From positions 1-64,000 of the forward strand of contig NZ_RHNW01000006.1 in NCBI RefSeq assembly GCF_003946045.1: 64,000 bases of DNA, given 5' to 3'. The DNA comes from Levilactobacillus mulengensis (lineage in GTDB: Bacteria > Bacillota > Bacilli > Lactobacillales > Lactobacillaceae). Below the pieces are notes generated by a model. That model ran no database searches, was not told the origin of the DNA, and saw nothing but the letters and a program-made list of their open reading frames with translations. Every line of letters begins with the position of its first letter. The stretch's first letter is position 1. Below, in pieces: positions 19,186 to 29,007 of the stretch. The position numbers were made by a program, and so were the translations under genes.

Positions 19186-19211
19186 GACATTCTCGATGAA
19201 TTGTCTAAAAT
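19184..19211 (+). promoter_or_regulatory. promoter of the NADH oxidase gene
   Basis: TTGACA (19184-19189), 16 bp, TAAAAT (19206-19211), about 85 bp before the chosen start codon. Confidence 0.7.
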
Positions 19212-19295
19212 AGAGTTGTAATCAATTGAAAAGGATTTCACATGGACGTGTTTGTGAAGGACTCTTCAAAAAATCTTGTTTTGGGAGGCACCACC

Positions 19296-20651
19296 ATGAA
19301 AGTCACAGTTGTTGGTTGTACACATGCAGGAACCTTTGCCATTAAGCAAATTTTAGCGGAACACCCCGATGCAGAAGTCACCGTTTACGAAAAGAATGAT
19401 AATATCTCCTTCTTATCTTGCGGAATCGCCCTGTACCTCGGCGGCAAGGTGGCGGACCCTCAAGGGTTGTTCTACTCTAGCCCCGAAGAACTAAAGGGCT
19501 TAGGCGCTAACGTGCAGATGGGCCACAACGTTTTGGCCATCGACGCCGACCAAAAGACGGTCACGGTTGAAGACCTGGCGACTCATGCCCAGACCACTGA
19601 AAGCTACGACAAGCTGGTCATGACGTCCGGTTCATGGCCCATCATCCCTAAGATTGACGGGATTGACGGCGACCATGTGAAGCTTTGCAAGAACTGGAAC
19701 CACGCCCAAACCTTAATCGAAGAAGCCAAGCACGCTAAGCACATCACGGTTATCGGTGCCGGCTACATTGGTGCCGAATTGGCCGAAGCTTACTCCACCA
19801 CCGGTCACGATGTTACCCTGATCGATGCCATGGACCGCGTCATGCCGAAGTACTTTGACCAAGAATTCACCGACGTCATCGAGCAGGACTACCGGGATAA
19901 CCACGTGCAATTAGCGCTGGGCGAAACGGTGCAAAGCTTTACGGATACCGGTGACGGTGTGACCATCAAGACCGACAAGGGGAGCTACGATACCAATTTA
20001 GCTATCCTCTGCATCGGCTTCCGGCCCACCACCGGCCTGCTCAAGGGGCAAGTTGACATGGCTAAGAATGGCGCCATCATCACGGATGATTACATGCGGT
20101 CATCTAACCCCGACATTTTCGCTGCCGGCGATAGTGCAGCAGTTCACTATAACCCGACCCACCAAAACGCCTACATTCCCCTGGCAACCAACGCGGTTCG
20201 TCAAGGTATCTTAGTCGGCAAGAACCTGGTTAACCCCACCGTTAAGTACATGGGGACACAATCTTCCTCTGGTTTAGCCCTTTACGGTCGGACCATCGTT
20301 TCCACCGGACTGACCTTAGCCGCCGCCAAGCAACAGGGCATCAACGCCGAACAAGTTATCGTCAAGGACAACTACCGGCCAGAGTTCATGCCAACGACGG
20401 AACCCGTGCTGATGTCCCTGGTTTACGATCCAGACAGCAAGCGGATTCTCGGTGGCGCTTTGATGAGTAAGTACGACGTCTCACAATCGGCGAACACCCT
20501 GTCCGTCTGCATTCAAAATGAAAACACGATTGATGACCTGGCCATGGTCGACATGCTGTTCCAACCAAACTTTGACCGGCCATTCAACTACCTGAACATC
20601 CTGGCGCAAGCCGCTCAGGCGCAGGTAGCCACCTTAGAAACCACTAAATAA
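19296..20651 (+). CDS. nox: NADH oxidase (water-forming type), FAD-dependent
   Basis: Flavoprotein of 451 residues that reoxidises NADH with oxygen, which matters to heterofermenters. The N-terminal FAD fold (VTVVGCTHAGTFA) is followed by redox-active Cys42 in SFLSCGIALYL, the hallmark of Nox-2/Npx enzymes. The NAD-binding motif GAGYIGAELAEAY lies near 155-167, and the second FAD motif IFAAGDSAAV near 275. The ATG at 19296 has GGGAGG 7 bp upstream; an earlier in-frame ATG at 19242 does not fit the family start. Water rather than peroxide as product is inferred. A palindrome over the -35 hints at regulation. Confidence 0.9.
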   Translation: MKVTVVGCTHAGTFAIKQILAEHPDAEVTVYEKNDNISFLSCGIALYLGGKVADPQGLFYSSPEELKGLGANVQMGHNVLAIDADQKTVTVEDLATHAQTTESYDKLVMTSGSWPIIPKIDGIDGDHVKLCKNWNHAQTLIEEAKHAKHITVIGAGYIGAELAEAYSTTGHDVTLIDAMDRVMPKYFDQEFTDVIEQDYRDNHVQLALGETVQSFTDTGDGVTIKTDKGSYDTNLAILCIGFRPTTGLLKGQVDMAKNGAIITDDYMRSSNPDIFAAGDSAAVHYNPTHQNAYIPLATNAVRQGILVGKNLVNPTVKYMGTQSSSGLALYGRTIVSTGLTLAAAKQQGINAEQVIVKDNYRPEFMPTTEPVLMSLVYDPDSKRILGGALMSKYDVSQSANTLSVCIQNENTIDDLAMVDMLFQPNFDRPFNYLNILAQAAQAQVATLETTK

Positions 20652-20686
20652 CCCCGCATCCCCCTTTTGAAAAAAGTTGTGGAAGC

Positions 20687-20727
20687 AAAAAAGTTTCGCC
20701 ATCCTAATCGATTGGCGAAACTTTTTA
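20687..20727. terminator. bidirectional terminator between nox and the zinc-ribbon gene
   Basis: AAAAAGTTTCGCCA and TGGCGAAACTTTTT form a 14-bp stem with A and T flanks in both directions. Confidence 0.85.
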
Positions 20728-20738
20728 TTTGTTCATCA

Positions 20739-21860
20739 TTAAGGTTTCCGCGGCTTAAACGCGGAGATCAGGGCGAAGATGGTCAGCACGGCACAGCCAC
20801 CTAGTGAGACCCAGGCGCTAGGACCGAAGCCCGCATCGCCAAACGTCCCAGAATAGCCACCACCGATACCGTTGTAAATGGACCCGAAGACCGTCCCAAA
20901 GATCAGATCGACCACAATGGCCACCACAACATTGATGATTCGGGTCGTCCGGCTAGGTAAGACCGCCAAGACCAATGCAACGATTGGCGCAGCGGTTAAG
21001 GCCACGAGCCACACCCCGGCACTAGAGTCTTGACCGAAGAATTCCGAAGCCGAACTCCCTAGCTTGAGCAAATTGGCCAGGGTCAACCCGGCAGAGGAAT
21101 CAAAGAACGAGGCGGAGGCCTGCAGGTAAGGCCCCACGTAAACGGATCCCAACGCCGCCAACGCACCCAAGATGACCATGACTTCAGTCACGCCCATGCC
21201 CAGGTGACCCTTGGCAATTGGCGCGGTCGTGGTCGATTGGGCCGTTGGACCAGCGGCGGGTTGTTCCGTGGCAGCCGCGGACGTTGCTGATTGCGGCATA
21301 GCCTGCTTAATGGCCGAGGCCGTCTTGGCCTGCAGATCACTCTGCTTGGCCTTTAGGTTTTGGTTCACATTTGACCGGTAATCCTGGTCACGGTAATACC
21401 GGTTAACCTTTCGTTCAAAGCTGGTGGCGTCGGTCCCATAACTGCCGGCAATCAGGTAAATCAAGACCAATAATAGCAAAATCGTCCACCAGGCAACGTG
21501 GGCCGCCGCAAACGTGAAGAGCAGGAACAGCAGGAAGACGCCAATCCCGGTCGTCACTAAGTTGTTGCGAATCCAGACGCCAACGTGCTCCAGATTCTCC
21601 CAGTTTAAAATCAAATTCCGATTACCACTGTGGTGGGCCGTCTCCGCGTGCGCCGTCCGTTGTCCCGTCGTCGAATCGTTATGCGTCGCGCGTGACTGAC
21701 TAGCGGGCGTCACGGGTGCCTGTGGCTGAATCGCCTGCTTGGCGCCAGCCGGTTGGGCCGCTTGCGTAAGTGACTGCCCACATTGCGGACAGAACTTGCC
21801 GTGCTCGACATTTTCCCGACCGCACTTCGGGCAAAACCGTAATGTCTGTGTGTCTTCCAT
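20739..21860 (-). CDS. zinc-ribbon membrane protein of unknown function
   Basis: 373 residues. The N-terminal zinc ribbon CPKCGRENVEHGKFCPQCG (about 9-28) is followed by a glutamine/alanine-rich linker. A pair of membrane segments (about 98-140) comes next, then a second charged linker, and four more hydrophobic segments in the C-terminal half. Such zinc-ribbon plus membrane proteins are common in lactobacilli, with no settled role. It is convergent with nox and shares its terminator. It is preceded by the lectin-like gene about 170 bp upstream on the same strand. Confidence 0.7.
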   Translation of the reverse strand: MEDTQTLRFCPKCGRENVEHGKFCPQCGQSLTQAAQPAGAKQAIQPQAPVTPASQSRATHNDSTTGQRTAHAETAHHSGNRNLILNWENLEHVGVWIRNNLVTTGIGVFLLFLLFTFAAAHVAWWTILLLLVLIYLIAGSYGTDATSFERKVNRYYRDQDYRSNVNQNLKAKQSDLQAKTASAIKQAMPQSATSAAATEQPAAGPTAQSTTTAPIAKGHLGMGVTEVMVILGALAALGSVYVGPYLQASASFFDSSAGLTLANLLKLGSSASEFFGQDSSAGVWLVALTAAPIVALVLAVLPSRTTRIINVVVAIVVDLIFGTVFGSIYNGIGGGYSGTFGDAGFGPSAWVSLGGCAVLTIFALISAFKPRKP

Positions 21861-22035
21861 CTAACATCTACCCCTTTTATACGTAAAATAATTAGTGCCT
21901 TTCCAGTATAGACCACGCCTAGCTGGTTTAGCCACCTTTTATTTTCCTACCGGGACATTTTGCCAAGTTAAGGGATTGGCCGCCATAAAAATAAGCGCCA
22001 CGACCACTGTCGTCACGCTAGGTGTGCGTCCTTCA

Positions 22036-24165
22036 CTATTCGGGCACGTTATGCAATGACCAGGTGACCGTTCCACTGTACTTGCCTTGCAGGGCCGCCG
22101 AATTCACTTCGAGCAACAGCCCGTTATCCTCATCCCAGTCATCAACCACGTTCGTCAGGTCATCGTTACCGGTCGCTTCCCCCTGGCTCACCGCAATCGG
22201 CGTGTCGCTGATGGGTGTGCGGTCATCCCCATCATAGTAGCTCAGGGTGCCCGCCAATTTCTGACCGTCTGCTCGCGTGAAGTCCGTGCTGGTCACCTGT
22301 AAGGCCCACTTAGCACCGGCTTCCCGCGTATCCAAAATTTCGACCTGCCAGTCCAGGGTTCGTTTGACCTTCTGCTGGGTCCCGGTCAGGGTCGTGTCCT
22401 CAAATGAGCTTTTCTCGGCGACCGTGTTAAAGACCAGCTGCCGGTTAACGGTGATCGTATACGTCACGGCGTTAGACACGTTGCCGTAAGGGTCCTCTAC
22501 CGTGGTCACCAGTGTGTTCTTGCCGCTCTGCAGGTCCGTGGCCGCCACGGTCACATTAAAGCGACCACTGGACGGGTCCGTGCCATCCGGGATCTTAAAA
22601 TCGGTGCGCGCCTTGCCGTTGAGCGTCGAATGAATCGTCATGTCCCGGTTGGCCAGGTCGACCCCCTCCGGCACCACCACGAGGCCCTTCATGGTCGCAG
22701 CTTCGCCGGGTTCCACTTGACCGCTGCTACCGGACAAAGAGGCCGCCAGTAGTTCTAGCGTCGGGTTCAGCGTAAAGACCGTCGTCTCCGCCGAGACCAC
22801 GCCGTTGACGGCACTGAAGCCACTCGCCGCAGCGTCCACGGTGACCGGCACCGTTAAATTGGCCGCCTTCCCCGTCAAGGTCACGTGGGCCGTTTGATTG
22901 TTGGCCGACAGGGCCTGGGTCAATTTGACCGTTAACTGGTTCGCCGTTAATTGGCTAACATCCACCACCGTTGACGTGCCGTCGGCGTAAGTAATCTTCC
23001 CGGCCGTCACGTCCAGGTATTCGGGCACTTGCAAATGCGCCTGCACATCTTGCCAGGACTGCTTACCCGTCAGGTAATCCAATTGGTAGTCCAATTTAAA
23101 ACTGTCCTGCCCCTTCATCACGTCGCCGTCACCAATTTCTTTGCCGGCGGTCGTGTCCGTCAGGGTCGCCGTCGCCTGGGCATCGACCAGCCCGGGCACC
23201 TCTTCCATCACGACCAGGTTGTTTTCATAACTGTCCCCCGTCGCGCCGGTGAAGCCCCACCGAACCTGCCCCGTCCCCTGGGGGTCGATCTCGGTCAGGT
23301 CGAGTTTGGCCGACTCACTGGCACCGGTTTGAGCCTTCCCGGTGACCGGGTCCTTGTCATTAAAGGTGTAGGTCAGCTGCTGCGACTTGGCCTGCCAGTC
23401 CAACGTTAAATGGTGCCACGAGCCGTTGGACAGTAGGGTGTAATCCCCCTTCAACACGCCAGCGTGGTCCTGCGTGGCGTAGTAGCCGACACTGTAAATA
23501 GGCAGTAAAGTGGAGGTCCGCACCATTTGGTAGCTATCCACGGCCGCGGGATAGTTGTTGGCAATGTGCGGACCGGCAATCCCGACGTCAAAAGAGTCCG
23601 CATCCCCGGTGTTGCCGTAATTGGTGGACGTGTTTAAATGCGTGTCGAACTCCAGCGCCCAGCTGTTTTGAATCGCCGTCGCCGCCAACTTATCCGGCGT
23701 GGTCTGCTTCTTATCGGTATCCACGCCCCACACGCCCAGCGTTTCCCCGGAGATAGTCTTGCCAAACGTTGGTGTGGCCGCTAAGCCCTTGTCATCGTTC
23801 TGGAGCACAAAGGCCATCCCATCAGCGGCCTTCTTGCCCGTGTTTCCAAAGTACAGCCACATGGACGCGGATTGATTGCGCGTCAAATCGAAGACGTTGT
23901 CCGTCGTGGACCAGAGCGCGCCAAATTGCTTCTTGCCGTTATTGATCTTCGCCGCCTGCGTCCCCGTCACAGTCGGATTCGTTGCGGTCACCACGGATGC
24001 CTGGTTATTACTCGTCGTCCCCGGTGTAAAAATGTTATCAAGCGAAATCCCCTGCGGTGCCGTCTTCAAAGCCTGGTCATAATCCGCATCGGCACAACCG
24101 GTAATCCCACCCACGCCGAGCAAACTCAGCCCTAAGAAAAAACCGAACCATCTTCTGAACTTCAT
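22036..24165 (-). CDS. lectin-like domain surface lipoprotein
   Basis: 709 residues from the ATG at 24165, with GAGGAG about 8 bp upstream. The signal peptide ends in a lipobox-like LLGVGGITGCA, so the cysteine near residue 22 would be lipid-anchored after cleavage. Residues about 60-330 resemble an L-type lectin fold (LWSTTDNVFDLT, GMAFVLQND, WALEFDTHLN, WHHLTLDWQ). The rest consists of beta-sandwich repeats with the YTITVN segment of bacterial Ig-like domains. A surface-binding or adhesion role is likely but the ligand is unknown. No sortase motif is seen. Further in-frame codons upstream of 24165 have no ribosome-binding site. Confidence 0.75.
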   Translation of the reverse strand: MKFRRWFGFFLGLSLLGVGGITGCADADYDQALKTAPQGISLDNIFTPGTTSNNQASVVTATNPTVTGTQAAKINNGKKQFGALWSTTDNVFDLTRNQSASMWLYFGNTGKKAADGMAFVLQNDDKGLAATPTFGKTISGETLGVWGVDTDKKQTTPDKLAATAIQNSWALEFDTHLNTSTNYGNTGDADSFDVGIAGPHIANNYPAAVDSYQMVRTSTLLPIYSVGYYATQDHAGVLKGDYTLLSNGSWHHLTLDWQAKSQQLTYTFNDKDPVTGKAQTGASESAKLDLTEIDPQGTGQVRWGFTGATGDSYENNLVVMEEVPGLVDAQATATLTDTTAGKEIGDGDVMKGQDSFKLDYQLDYLTGKQSWQDVQAHLQVPEYLDVTAGKITYADGTSTVVDVSQLTANQLTVKLTQALSANNQTAHVTLTGKAANLTVPVTVDAAASGFSAVNGVVSAETTVFTLNPTLELLAASLSGSSGQVEPGEAATMKGLVVVPEGVDLANRDMTIHSTLNGKARTDFKIPDGTDPSSGRFNVTVAATDLQSGKNTLVTTVEDPYGNVSNAVTYTITVNRQLVFNTVAEKSSFEDTTLTGTQQKVKRTLDWQVEILDTREAGAKWALQVTSTDFTRADGQKLAGTLSYYDGDDRTPISDTPIAVSQGEATGNDDLTNVVDDWDEDNGLLLEVNSAALQGKYSGTVTWSLHNVPE

Positions 24166-24404
24166 CGCAATCGCTCCTCTCCATCCCCCAAACGATTGTG
24201 GGGCATCATCAATTTTCAAGATTATTATTTCGTTTATAGTGTAACAGAACTGAATTTATGACGGGGCTTTCACGCAAAATCCGAAGAGAATCCTTCGAAA
24301 AATGAGGAGGTAACGGCGGAAATGCTGATTTGCTAGGAATAGTCGTGGGTTTAGACTAGACCGATTGGGGACGTCACAGGCGGTGAACTGACCGTTAAAA
24401 GGGA

Positions 24405-24865
24405 CAAAAAAGCTCAGCCCCCTCACAATCGAAATGGATGAGCTTCACTTGTATTTTAATTTAAATGGCCTAGGCCACCAGTGAACATTGCCGAACGGGC
24501 CAAACCCGTGTCAGCCGCTGGGCTGGGAAAATTGACCACCAATGTCAGTGACCTTGGCAGAACCTTACTAAAAAATCCCCACCACTTCAAATGATGAAAT
24601 GGCAGGGATTCACTAGTATTTAACGTTAATTAGCACAAGTCACCGTTGACCACTACCGAACGGGATAAACCCGTCCGTGTCAGCCGCAGGGCTGAGAAAA
24701 CTGGGCCCAGCTAGGTCGTTGTTAGTGACCAGAGGCGAGCCAAGGTGCCCGGCTGTGTTAGTGAAATTGGCAGAATTCTACCAAAAAATCCCAACCACCT
24801 CAAATTATGAAATGGCTGGGACACAATAGAATTTAAAAGTAAACGACACAAGTCACCGTTGACCA
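24405..24865. repeat. tandem-like array of minus-strand hairpins and repeat arms
   Basis: Three diverged units follow one another. Each has a hairpin preceded by an A run (near 24413, 24571 and 24783), so on the minus strand they look like terminators. The second and third share AATCCC, CACCTCAAAT or CACTTCAAAT, and TGAAATGGC. Each is followed by the element arm GAACGGG..AAACCCG..GTCAGCCGC (near 24482, 24650 and 24870). Units two and three are direct repeats of about 135 bp. No gene is present. Confidence 0.7.
24650..24757 (+). repeat. structured repeat R6 (type 1, left part only)
   Basis: Contains the outer arm GGGCTGAGAAAACTGGGCC, then GTTAGTGACCAGAGGCGAGCC and CGGCTGTGTTAG, and stops there. 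The three core hairpins are absent. It is a truncated copy inside the array. Confidence 0.7.
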
Positions 24866-24870
24866 CTACC

Positions 24871-25093
24871 GAACGGGATAAACCCGTGTCAGCCGCAGGG
24901 GCGGTGAAAATAGACTCAGCCGTGGGAGTTGCCTTAGCGGGTTTCCCGCTTAGGCAACTGCTATCTTTGAGACGTGTTCTGCGGCTCAAAGTAAGTCTGG
25001 AGACCGCCCTTCGGCTCCAGACGTGCGCCCACAGCATCACGGTCTATTTTCACCGACCCGGAGGCGTAGGCAACGACCCGTTTAACCCGTTTA
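24871..25093 (+). repeat. structured repeat R7 (type 2 variant)
   Basis: Same three-hairpin plan as type 1 with different sequence: AGTTGCCTTAGCGGG with CCCGCTTAGGCAACT, CTTTGAG with CTCAAAG, and TCTGGAG with CTCCAGA. The inner arms GGTGAAAATAGAC and GTCTATTTTCACC are perfect complements. The outermost arm GAACGGG..TAAAC pairs with GTTTAACCCGTTTA and overlaps the prfC stop codon. Confidence 0.85.
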
Positions 25094-26668
25094 GAGCTTG
25101 GAAGTCAGTTCAACGTCTGGGTACTTGTCCTTGAACCACCGTTCAGCGAAGTGGTTTTCAAACAAGAACAACGGCTCGCCATGGTTGTCCTTGACCAGCA
25201 GGTTTCGGGACGAAGACATCCGTTCGTCCAATTGGTCAGGGTTGATCCAACGAGCAGTTTTCTTGCCCATGGGTTCCATGATAACTTCAGAATTGTATTC
25301 ATTTTGCATCCGGAATTGGAAGACTTCAAACTGCAGTTGCCCCACGGCACCCAGGATGTAATCCCCGGTGGAATAAGACGTGTACAGTTGAACGGCCCCT
25401 TCTTGAACCAGTTGGTTGATTCCCTTGTGGAAGGACTTTTGCTTCATCACGTTCTTCGCAGACACGCGGACGAACAGTTCTGGCGTAAATTGGGGCAGCT
25501 TTTCAAATTTAATCTTGTTCTTCCCGGTGTAAATAGCGTCACCGATTTGGAAGTTCCCAGTATCGTACAGCCCGATAATGTCCCCAGCCACGGCCGTTTC
25601 CACGTTTTCACGCGTATCAGCCATGAACTCGGTCACGTTGGACAGCCGTAATTTCTTCCCGGTCCGTTCCTGAATGACGTCCATCCCCCGGTCAAATTCA
25701 CCCGAGCAAATACGCACGAAGGCAATCCGGTCCCGGTGATGTGGGTTCATGTTGGCTTGAATTTTAAAGACAAAGCCAGAGAATTCGGGGTCGGTTGGGG
25801 CCACGTCGGTATCCTGTTCAGTATGGTGACTGGCAGGCTTCGGCGCGTATTCCAGATACGTTTCCAAGAATGTTTTAACCCCAAAGTCGGCTAAGGCAGA
25901 CCCGAAGAACACGGGCGTTTGGTCCCCACTGGCGATTTTGGCTTCGTCGAATTGATTCCCGGCTTCGCCAATCAGCTCCATGTTGTCGCGCGCATCCTGG
26001 TACCAGCCGTCTTCTTCCAAGTCGTTGTGTTCGGCCAGCTCACCATTGGCCTGCAGTGGCAGGTATTGGTGGTCCTCGTCATCGGGCCGGAACAGGGCAA
26101 CTCGGTTGTGATACCGGTCGTATAACCCCTTGAGTTCCTTCCCCATCCCGATTGGCCAGTTCATCGGGTAACCTTCGATGCCCAAGACATCTTCCAGTTC
26201 GGCGATAAGGTCCATTGGATCCCGACCATCCCGGTCAAGCTTGTTCATAAAGGTAAAAATGGGAATGCCCCGCATTTTACAAATTTGGAACAGTTTCTTG
26301 GTTTGGGGTTCAATCCCTTTGGCAGAGTCAATCACCATGACGGCGGAGTCGACGGCCATCAGGGTCCGGTAGGTATCTTCGGAGAAATCCTCATGCCCAG
26401 GGGTATCCAAAATGTTGATCCGCTTGCCTTGGTAATCAAATTGCATGACGGAACTCGTTACGGAGATCCCCCGCTTCTGTTCAATTTCCATCCAGTCGGA
26501 CTTGGCAAAGTTGCCACTCTTCCGGGCCTTAACGGTACCGGCCTCACGCACGACGCCCCCAAACAGCAGTAACTGTTCGGTAATCGTCGTCTTCCCGGCA
26601 TCGGGGTGAGAGATGATGGCAAACGTCCGGCGCTTATCAACCGCTGACGCTAAAGTTTTTTCACTCAT
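25091..26668 (-). CDS. prfC: peptide chain release factor 3
   Basis: GTPase of 525 residues that recycles RF1/RF2 from the ribosome. The G1 motif SHPDAGKTT (about 20-28), switch region [10 protein letters not shown]3 [14 protein letters not shown] and G4 [12 protein letters not shown] are intact. The long insert after the G domain and the C-terminal half ([13 protein letters not shown]) are RF3-specific. The start ATG is at 26668. It is transcribed alone. Its stop codon lies inside an arm of repeat R7. Confidence 0.95.
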   Translation of the reverse strand: MSEKTLASAVDKRRTFAIISHPDAGKTTITEQLLLFGGVVREAGTVKARKSGNFAKSDWMEIEQKRGISVTSSVMQFDYQGKRINILDTPGHEDFSEDTYRTLMAVDSAVMVIDSAKGIEPQTKKLFQICKMRGIPIFTFMNKLDRDGRDPMDLIAELEDVLGIEGYPMNWPIGMGKELKGLYDRYHNRVALFRPDDEDHQYLPLQANGELAEHNDLEEDGWYQDARDNMELIGEAGNQFDEAKIASGDQTPVFFGSALADFGVKTFLETYLEYAPKPASHHTEQDTDVAPTDPEFSGFVFKIQANMNPHHRDRIAFVRICSGEFDRGMDVIQERTGKKLRLSNVTEFMADTRENVETAVAGDIIGLYDTGNFQIGDAIYTGKNKIKFEKLPQFTPELFVRVSAKNVMKQKSFHKGINQLVQEGAVQLYTSYSTGDYILGAVGQLQFEVFQFRMQNEYNSEVIMEPMGKKTARWINPDQLDERMSSSRNLLVKDNHGEPLFLFENHFAERWFKDKYPDVELTSKL

Positions 26669-26807
26669 TAGTTTTCCTCACAAAAGTTATTTTATATTTT
26701 AAGTTATCGTTTTTTAATGTAAACGTCACAGCTAGTAATTTTAACACATTTAGGCCGACAATTCACGGTTTGTTAGTCGGCTGCGCGAAACCACGACGCA
26801 ACCCGCC

Positions 26808-26997
26808 GCTCCCGACGGTGGATTCAAGTTCCCCTGCTGTGGGGCCCGGTTCCAGCCTGAGAAACGGTCTTCCACCTCGCCTTGGAGCCTGGAAAACCAC
26901 CAGTCTCCAAGGTCGACCCATGCCCTAAGCTGAGCAACCCACTCAGCTTAGGGCATCGACACAGCCGGGGAACTTGATCCACCTCTGGTCACTCAGA
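26808..26997 (-). repeat. structured repeat R8 (type 1)
   Basis: Full-length. It shows the clearest pairing: hairpin GCCCTAAGCTGAG/CTCAGCTTAGGGC is perfect over 13 bp, the second is CCTTGGAG/CTCCAAGG, and the closing helix is TCAAGTTCCCC/GGGGAACTTGA. Flanks (CGCGAAACCACGACGC and GCGCTGCGATTTCGTG) form an imperfect outer arm with about 11 of 16 matches. Confidence 0.9.
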
Positions 26998-27248
26998 CTA
27001 GCGCTGCGATTTCGTGACCGATTATCTCCCCCAATCAACCACCCACACAACTGACCATCATCCGAACCCTCTACTCCGACAAATACCCCCGTACCCGATG
27101 ACTTATCGCCTAAAATAATCGTGCTTTAACTTAACTCCCCCTTAGCGTGTGGTATCATAGTAGATATGCCATTAATGTTTTAATGGACGGCCTGTTTAAC
27201 CGGCCACAACTAATTTTAGAACGAACTTATTTAGAAATGGGTGAAACT

Positions 27249-27803
27249 ATGTCGGCGTCTACTGAAGCCATGCTTATTAAAATTGTCTTTGCCGTGGGAG
27301 CCCTGGTGGTTTTGGGTGGTTTGGTCGGCTTATTAGTCGCCCGAAACAAGCGCCAGCCACTGCGACCAACCATGTCCGTTATCCTCTGTGGGGCCGGACT
27401 GGCCGTGATTGCCCTGCTCCTGAACAATCTGTTGTTTCTGAGCTACGATCACGTGCAATTAAAAAAGAATCAATACTACGAGGTCACCAGCCTGACCGCC
27501 AACATGAAACAGTCGTTGGCCAGCAGCCGCACGGCCAATCAACCGGTCAGTCCGCAATCCAAGAAGGCCAGCAAGAACGTGACCTACCTGGTTAAAAATT
27601 TAAAGCAATCCGCCTCTGCGAAAAAGGCAGCCCAAAGTGCCCAGCAACAATTGGTTCACACCAAGCGGCCTGATTTAAAATTGGTTCACCGCCAGTACCG
27701 GATTATTTTGCAGCACTACTTTGACAGCACGGGGATCACGGCGGAACAGGCCAATCGTTTGACCGCCCACGCCTACCACCAAGCCACCAGCTACGGCAAA
27801 TAG
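27249..27803 (+). CDS. small membrane protein of unknown function
   Basis: About 184 residues. Two adjacent hydrophobic segments (about 8-32 and 42-66) form a hairpin, followed by a basic, lysine/serine/glutamine-rich extracytoplasmic or cytoplasmic domain of about 110 residues that looks largely helical. I do not recognise a family. The ribosome-binding site is weak. ATG codons at 27237 and 27249 are both possible, and I prefer 27249 because GGGTGA lies just upstream. A possible promoter -10 (TATCAT) is near 27153. It is followed by a strong hairpin at 27964. Confidence 0.5.
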   Translation: MSASTEAMLIKIVFAVGALVVLGGLVGLLVARNKRQPLRPTMSVILCGAGLAVIALLLNNLLFLSYDHVQLKKNQYYEVTSLTANMKQSLASSRTANQPVSPQSKKASKNVTYLVKNLKQSASAKKAAQSAQQQLVHTKRPDLKLVHRQYRIILQHYFDSTGITAEQANRLTAHAYHQATSYGK

Positions 27804-27963
27804 TCAGCTGCTTCGCCTGCCTGATACTTATTCTACGAGTCAGGTCACGTAAACATTCTGCCCACACGGCATCTATTTTTGACCACCCTCTCGGCTCCTA
27901 TCGTCTTAGTCCGTAGCCATGTAGCTTTCTCTGGCCACTAACCTATTTTCCAACATAACTTTT

Positions 27964-28010
27964 AGCTGAATGCCCTCACCTAACGTGGTGAACGCATTCA
28001 GCTTTTTTAA
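27964..28010 (+). terminator. terminator upstream of the alpha/beta hydrolase
   Basis: AGCTGAATGC pairs with GCATTCAGCT, followed by a T run. The same 10-bp stem recurs after the next gene at 29011-29051. It lies about 160 bp after the preceding gene, and the space between them shows nothing else. Confidence 0.8.
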
Positions 28011-28028
28011 TTCAGTCTAATTTCATAA

Positions 28029-28067
28029 GTAACAATTATTGATTTTTGTTACCACATGCGGTACACT
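28029..28067 (+). promoter_or_regulatory. promoter with inverted-repeat operator for the hydrolase gene
   Basis: GTAACAA (28029-28035) and TTGTTAC (28046-28052) are a perfect 7-bp inverted repeat with a 10-bp spacer. It covers a -35-like TTGATT (28039-28044). A -10-like TACACT follows after 17 bp (28062-28067). The arrangement suggests repression by a dimeric regulator that is not encoded nearby. Confidence 0.5.
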
Positions 28068-28123
28068 CACCTTAATCACAAATCGAAAATCTGTTACTAA
28101 ACCAAACGGGGGACCTGCTCATC

Positions 28124-28960
28124 ATGACTTCATACATTGACACACCAACGAAAACACTCGTCACACCGGAAAATAAAACCTTTGCGTACCGTGTAATCGG
28201 CACACCTGCCACCGTCCCAGTCATTGGCTTGATTCACCTGTCAGGTAATCTCGACAACTGGGATCCGACCGTCGTGGATGGCCTGGCCCAAGAGCATCAA
28301 CTGATTCTCCCCGACTATCAAGGTGTCGGCGGTTCCGGCGGTAAAGCTGCCCAGTCCATCCAAGGCATGGCCCAGGAGATTCGCGAATTTATCCACGCGC
28401 TGGGCCTCAAACAAGTCGACCTGTTTGGCTTTTCAATGGGTGGTTTCGTGGCGCAAGAAGTCATCAACCAGGAACCGACCCTGATTCGGCGGGCTCTGCT
28501 AACGGGAACTGGCCCTCGTGGCGGCCAAGGCATTGGCGATGTGACCAAGATTTCTGACCGTTCCCTGGTCAAAGCCATTTTCACCTTCAAGGATGTGAAA
28601 ACCTACCTCTTCTTCACCCGGACGGCCAACGGCAAGCAACAAGCTGCCAAGTTCTTAACCCGCATCAAGGCCCGGCAAACCAACCGTGACCGTTCAATCG
28701 GCTGGAGCGCCTACCGAACCCAACTGAAGGCCATCAACAAATGGAGTACGGAGTCAGCTATCGATTTCTCCCAGCTGGACTTGCCGGTACTGGTTGCGAA
28801 CGGTGATCACGATGCCATGGTCCCCACTAAGCCAAACAGCTACAACCTGGCCAAAGCCTTCAAAAATAGCGAGCTCGTCATCTACCCAGACGCAGGCCAC
28901 GCCGGTGTCTTTCAATTCAACGATGAATTTGTCAAAAAGGCCAACGACTTTCTACGTTAG
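28124..28960 (+). CDS. alpha/beta-fold hydrolase
   Basis: 278 residues. The nucleophile elbow GFSMGG (serine near residue 106) is conserved, as are an oxyanion-loop segment IHLSGNLDNWDP and the catalytic Asp/His pair in VANGDHDAMVP and YPDAGHAGVF. It resembles the haloperoxidase-like or 3-oxoadipate enol-lactonase-like branch. The substrate cannot be told. There is no signal peptide. GGGGG precedes the ATG. It is a single gene bounded by two near-identical terminator stems, with a candidate operator in its promoter. Confidence 0.8.
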   Translation: MTSYIDTPTKTLVTPENKTFAYRVIGTPATVPVIGLIHLSGNLDNWDPTVVDGLAQEHQLILPDYQGVGGSGGKAAQSIQGMAQEIREFIHALGLKQVDLFGFSMGGFVAQEVINQEPTLIRRALLTGTGPRGGQGIGDVTKISDRSLVKAIFTFKDVKTYLFFTRTANGKQQAAKFLTRIKARQTNRDRSIGWSAYRTQLKAINKWSTESAIDFSQLDLPVLVANGDHDAMVPTKPNSYNLAKAFKNSELVIYPDAGHAGVFQFNDEFVKKANDFLR

Positions 28961-29007
28961 TCAATTGCTTAGCTACCAAATCAATGATCAAAATTTCAAT
29001 CAAACGA

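Noticed and set aside
24405-25093. CRISPR array
   Set aside because: The repeats are long, diverged and unevenly spaced, with no uniform spacers and no cas genes.
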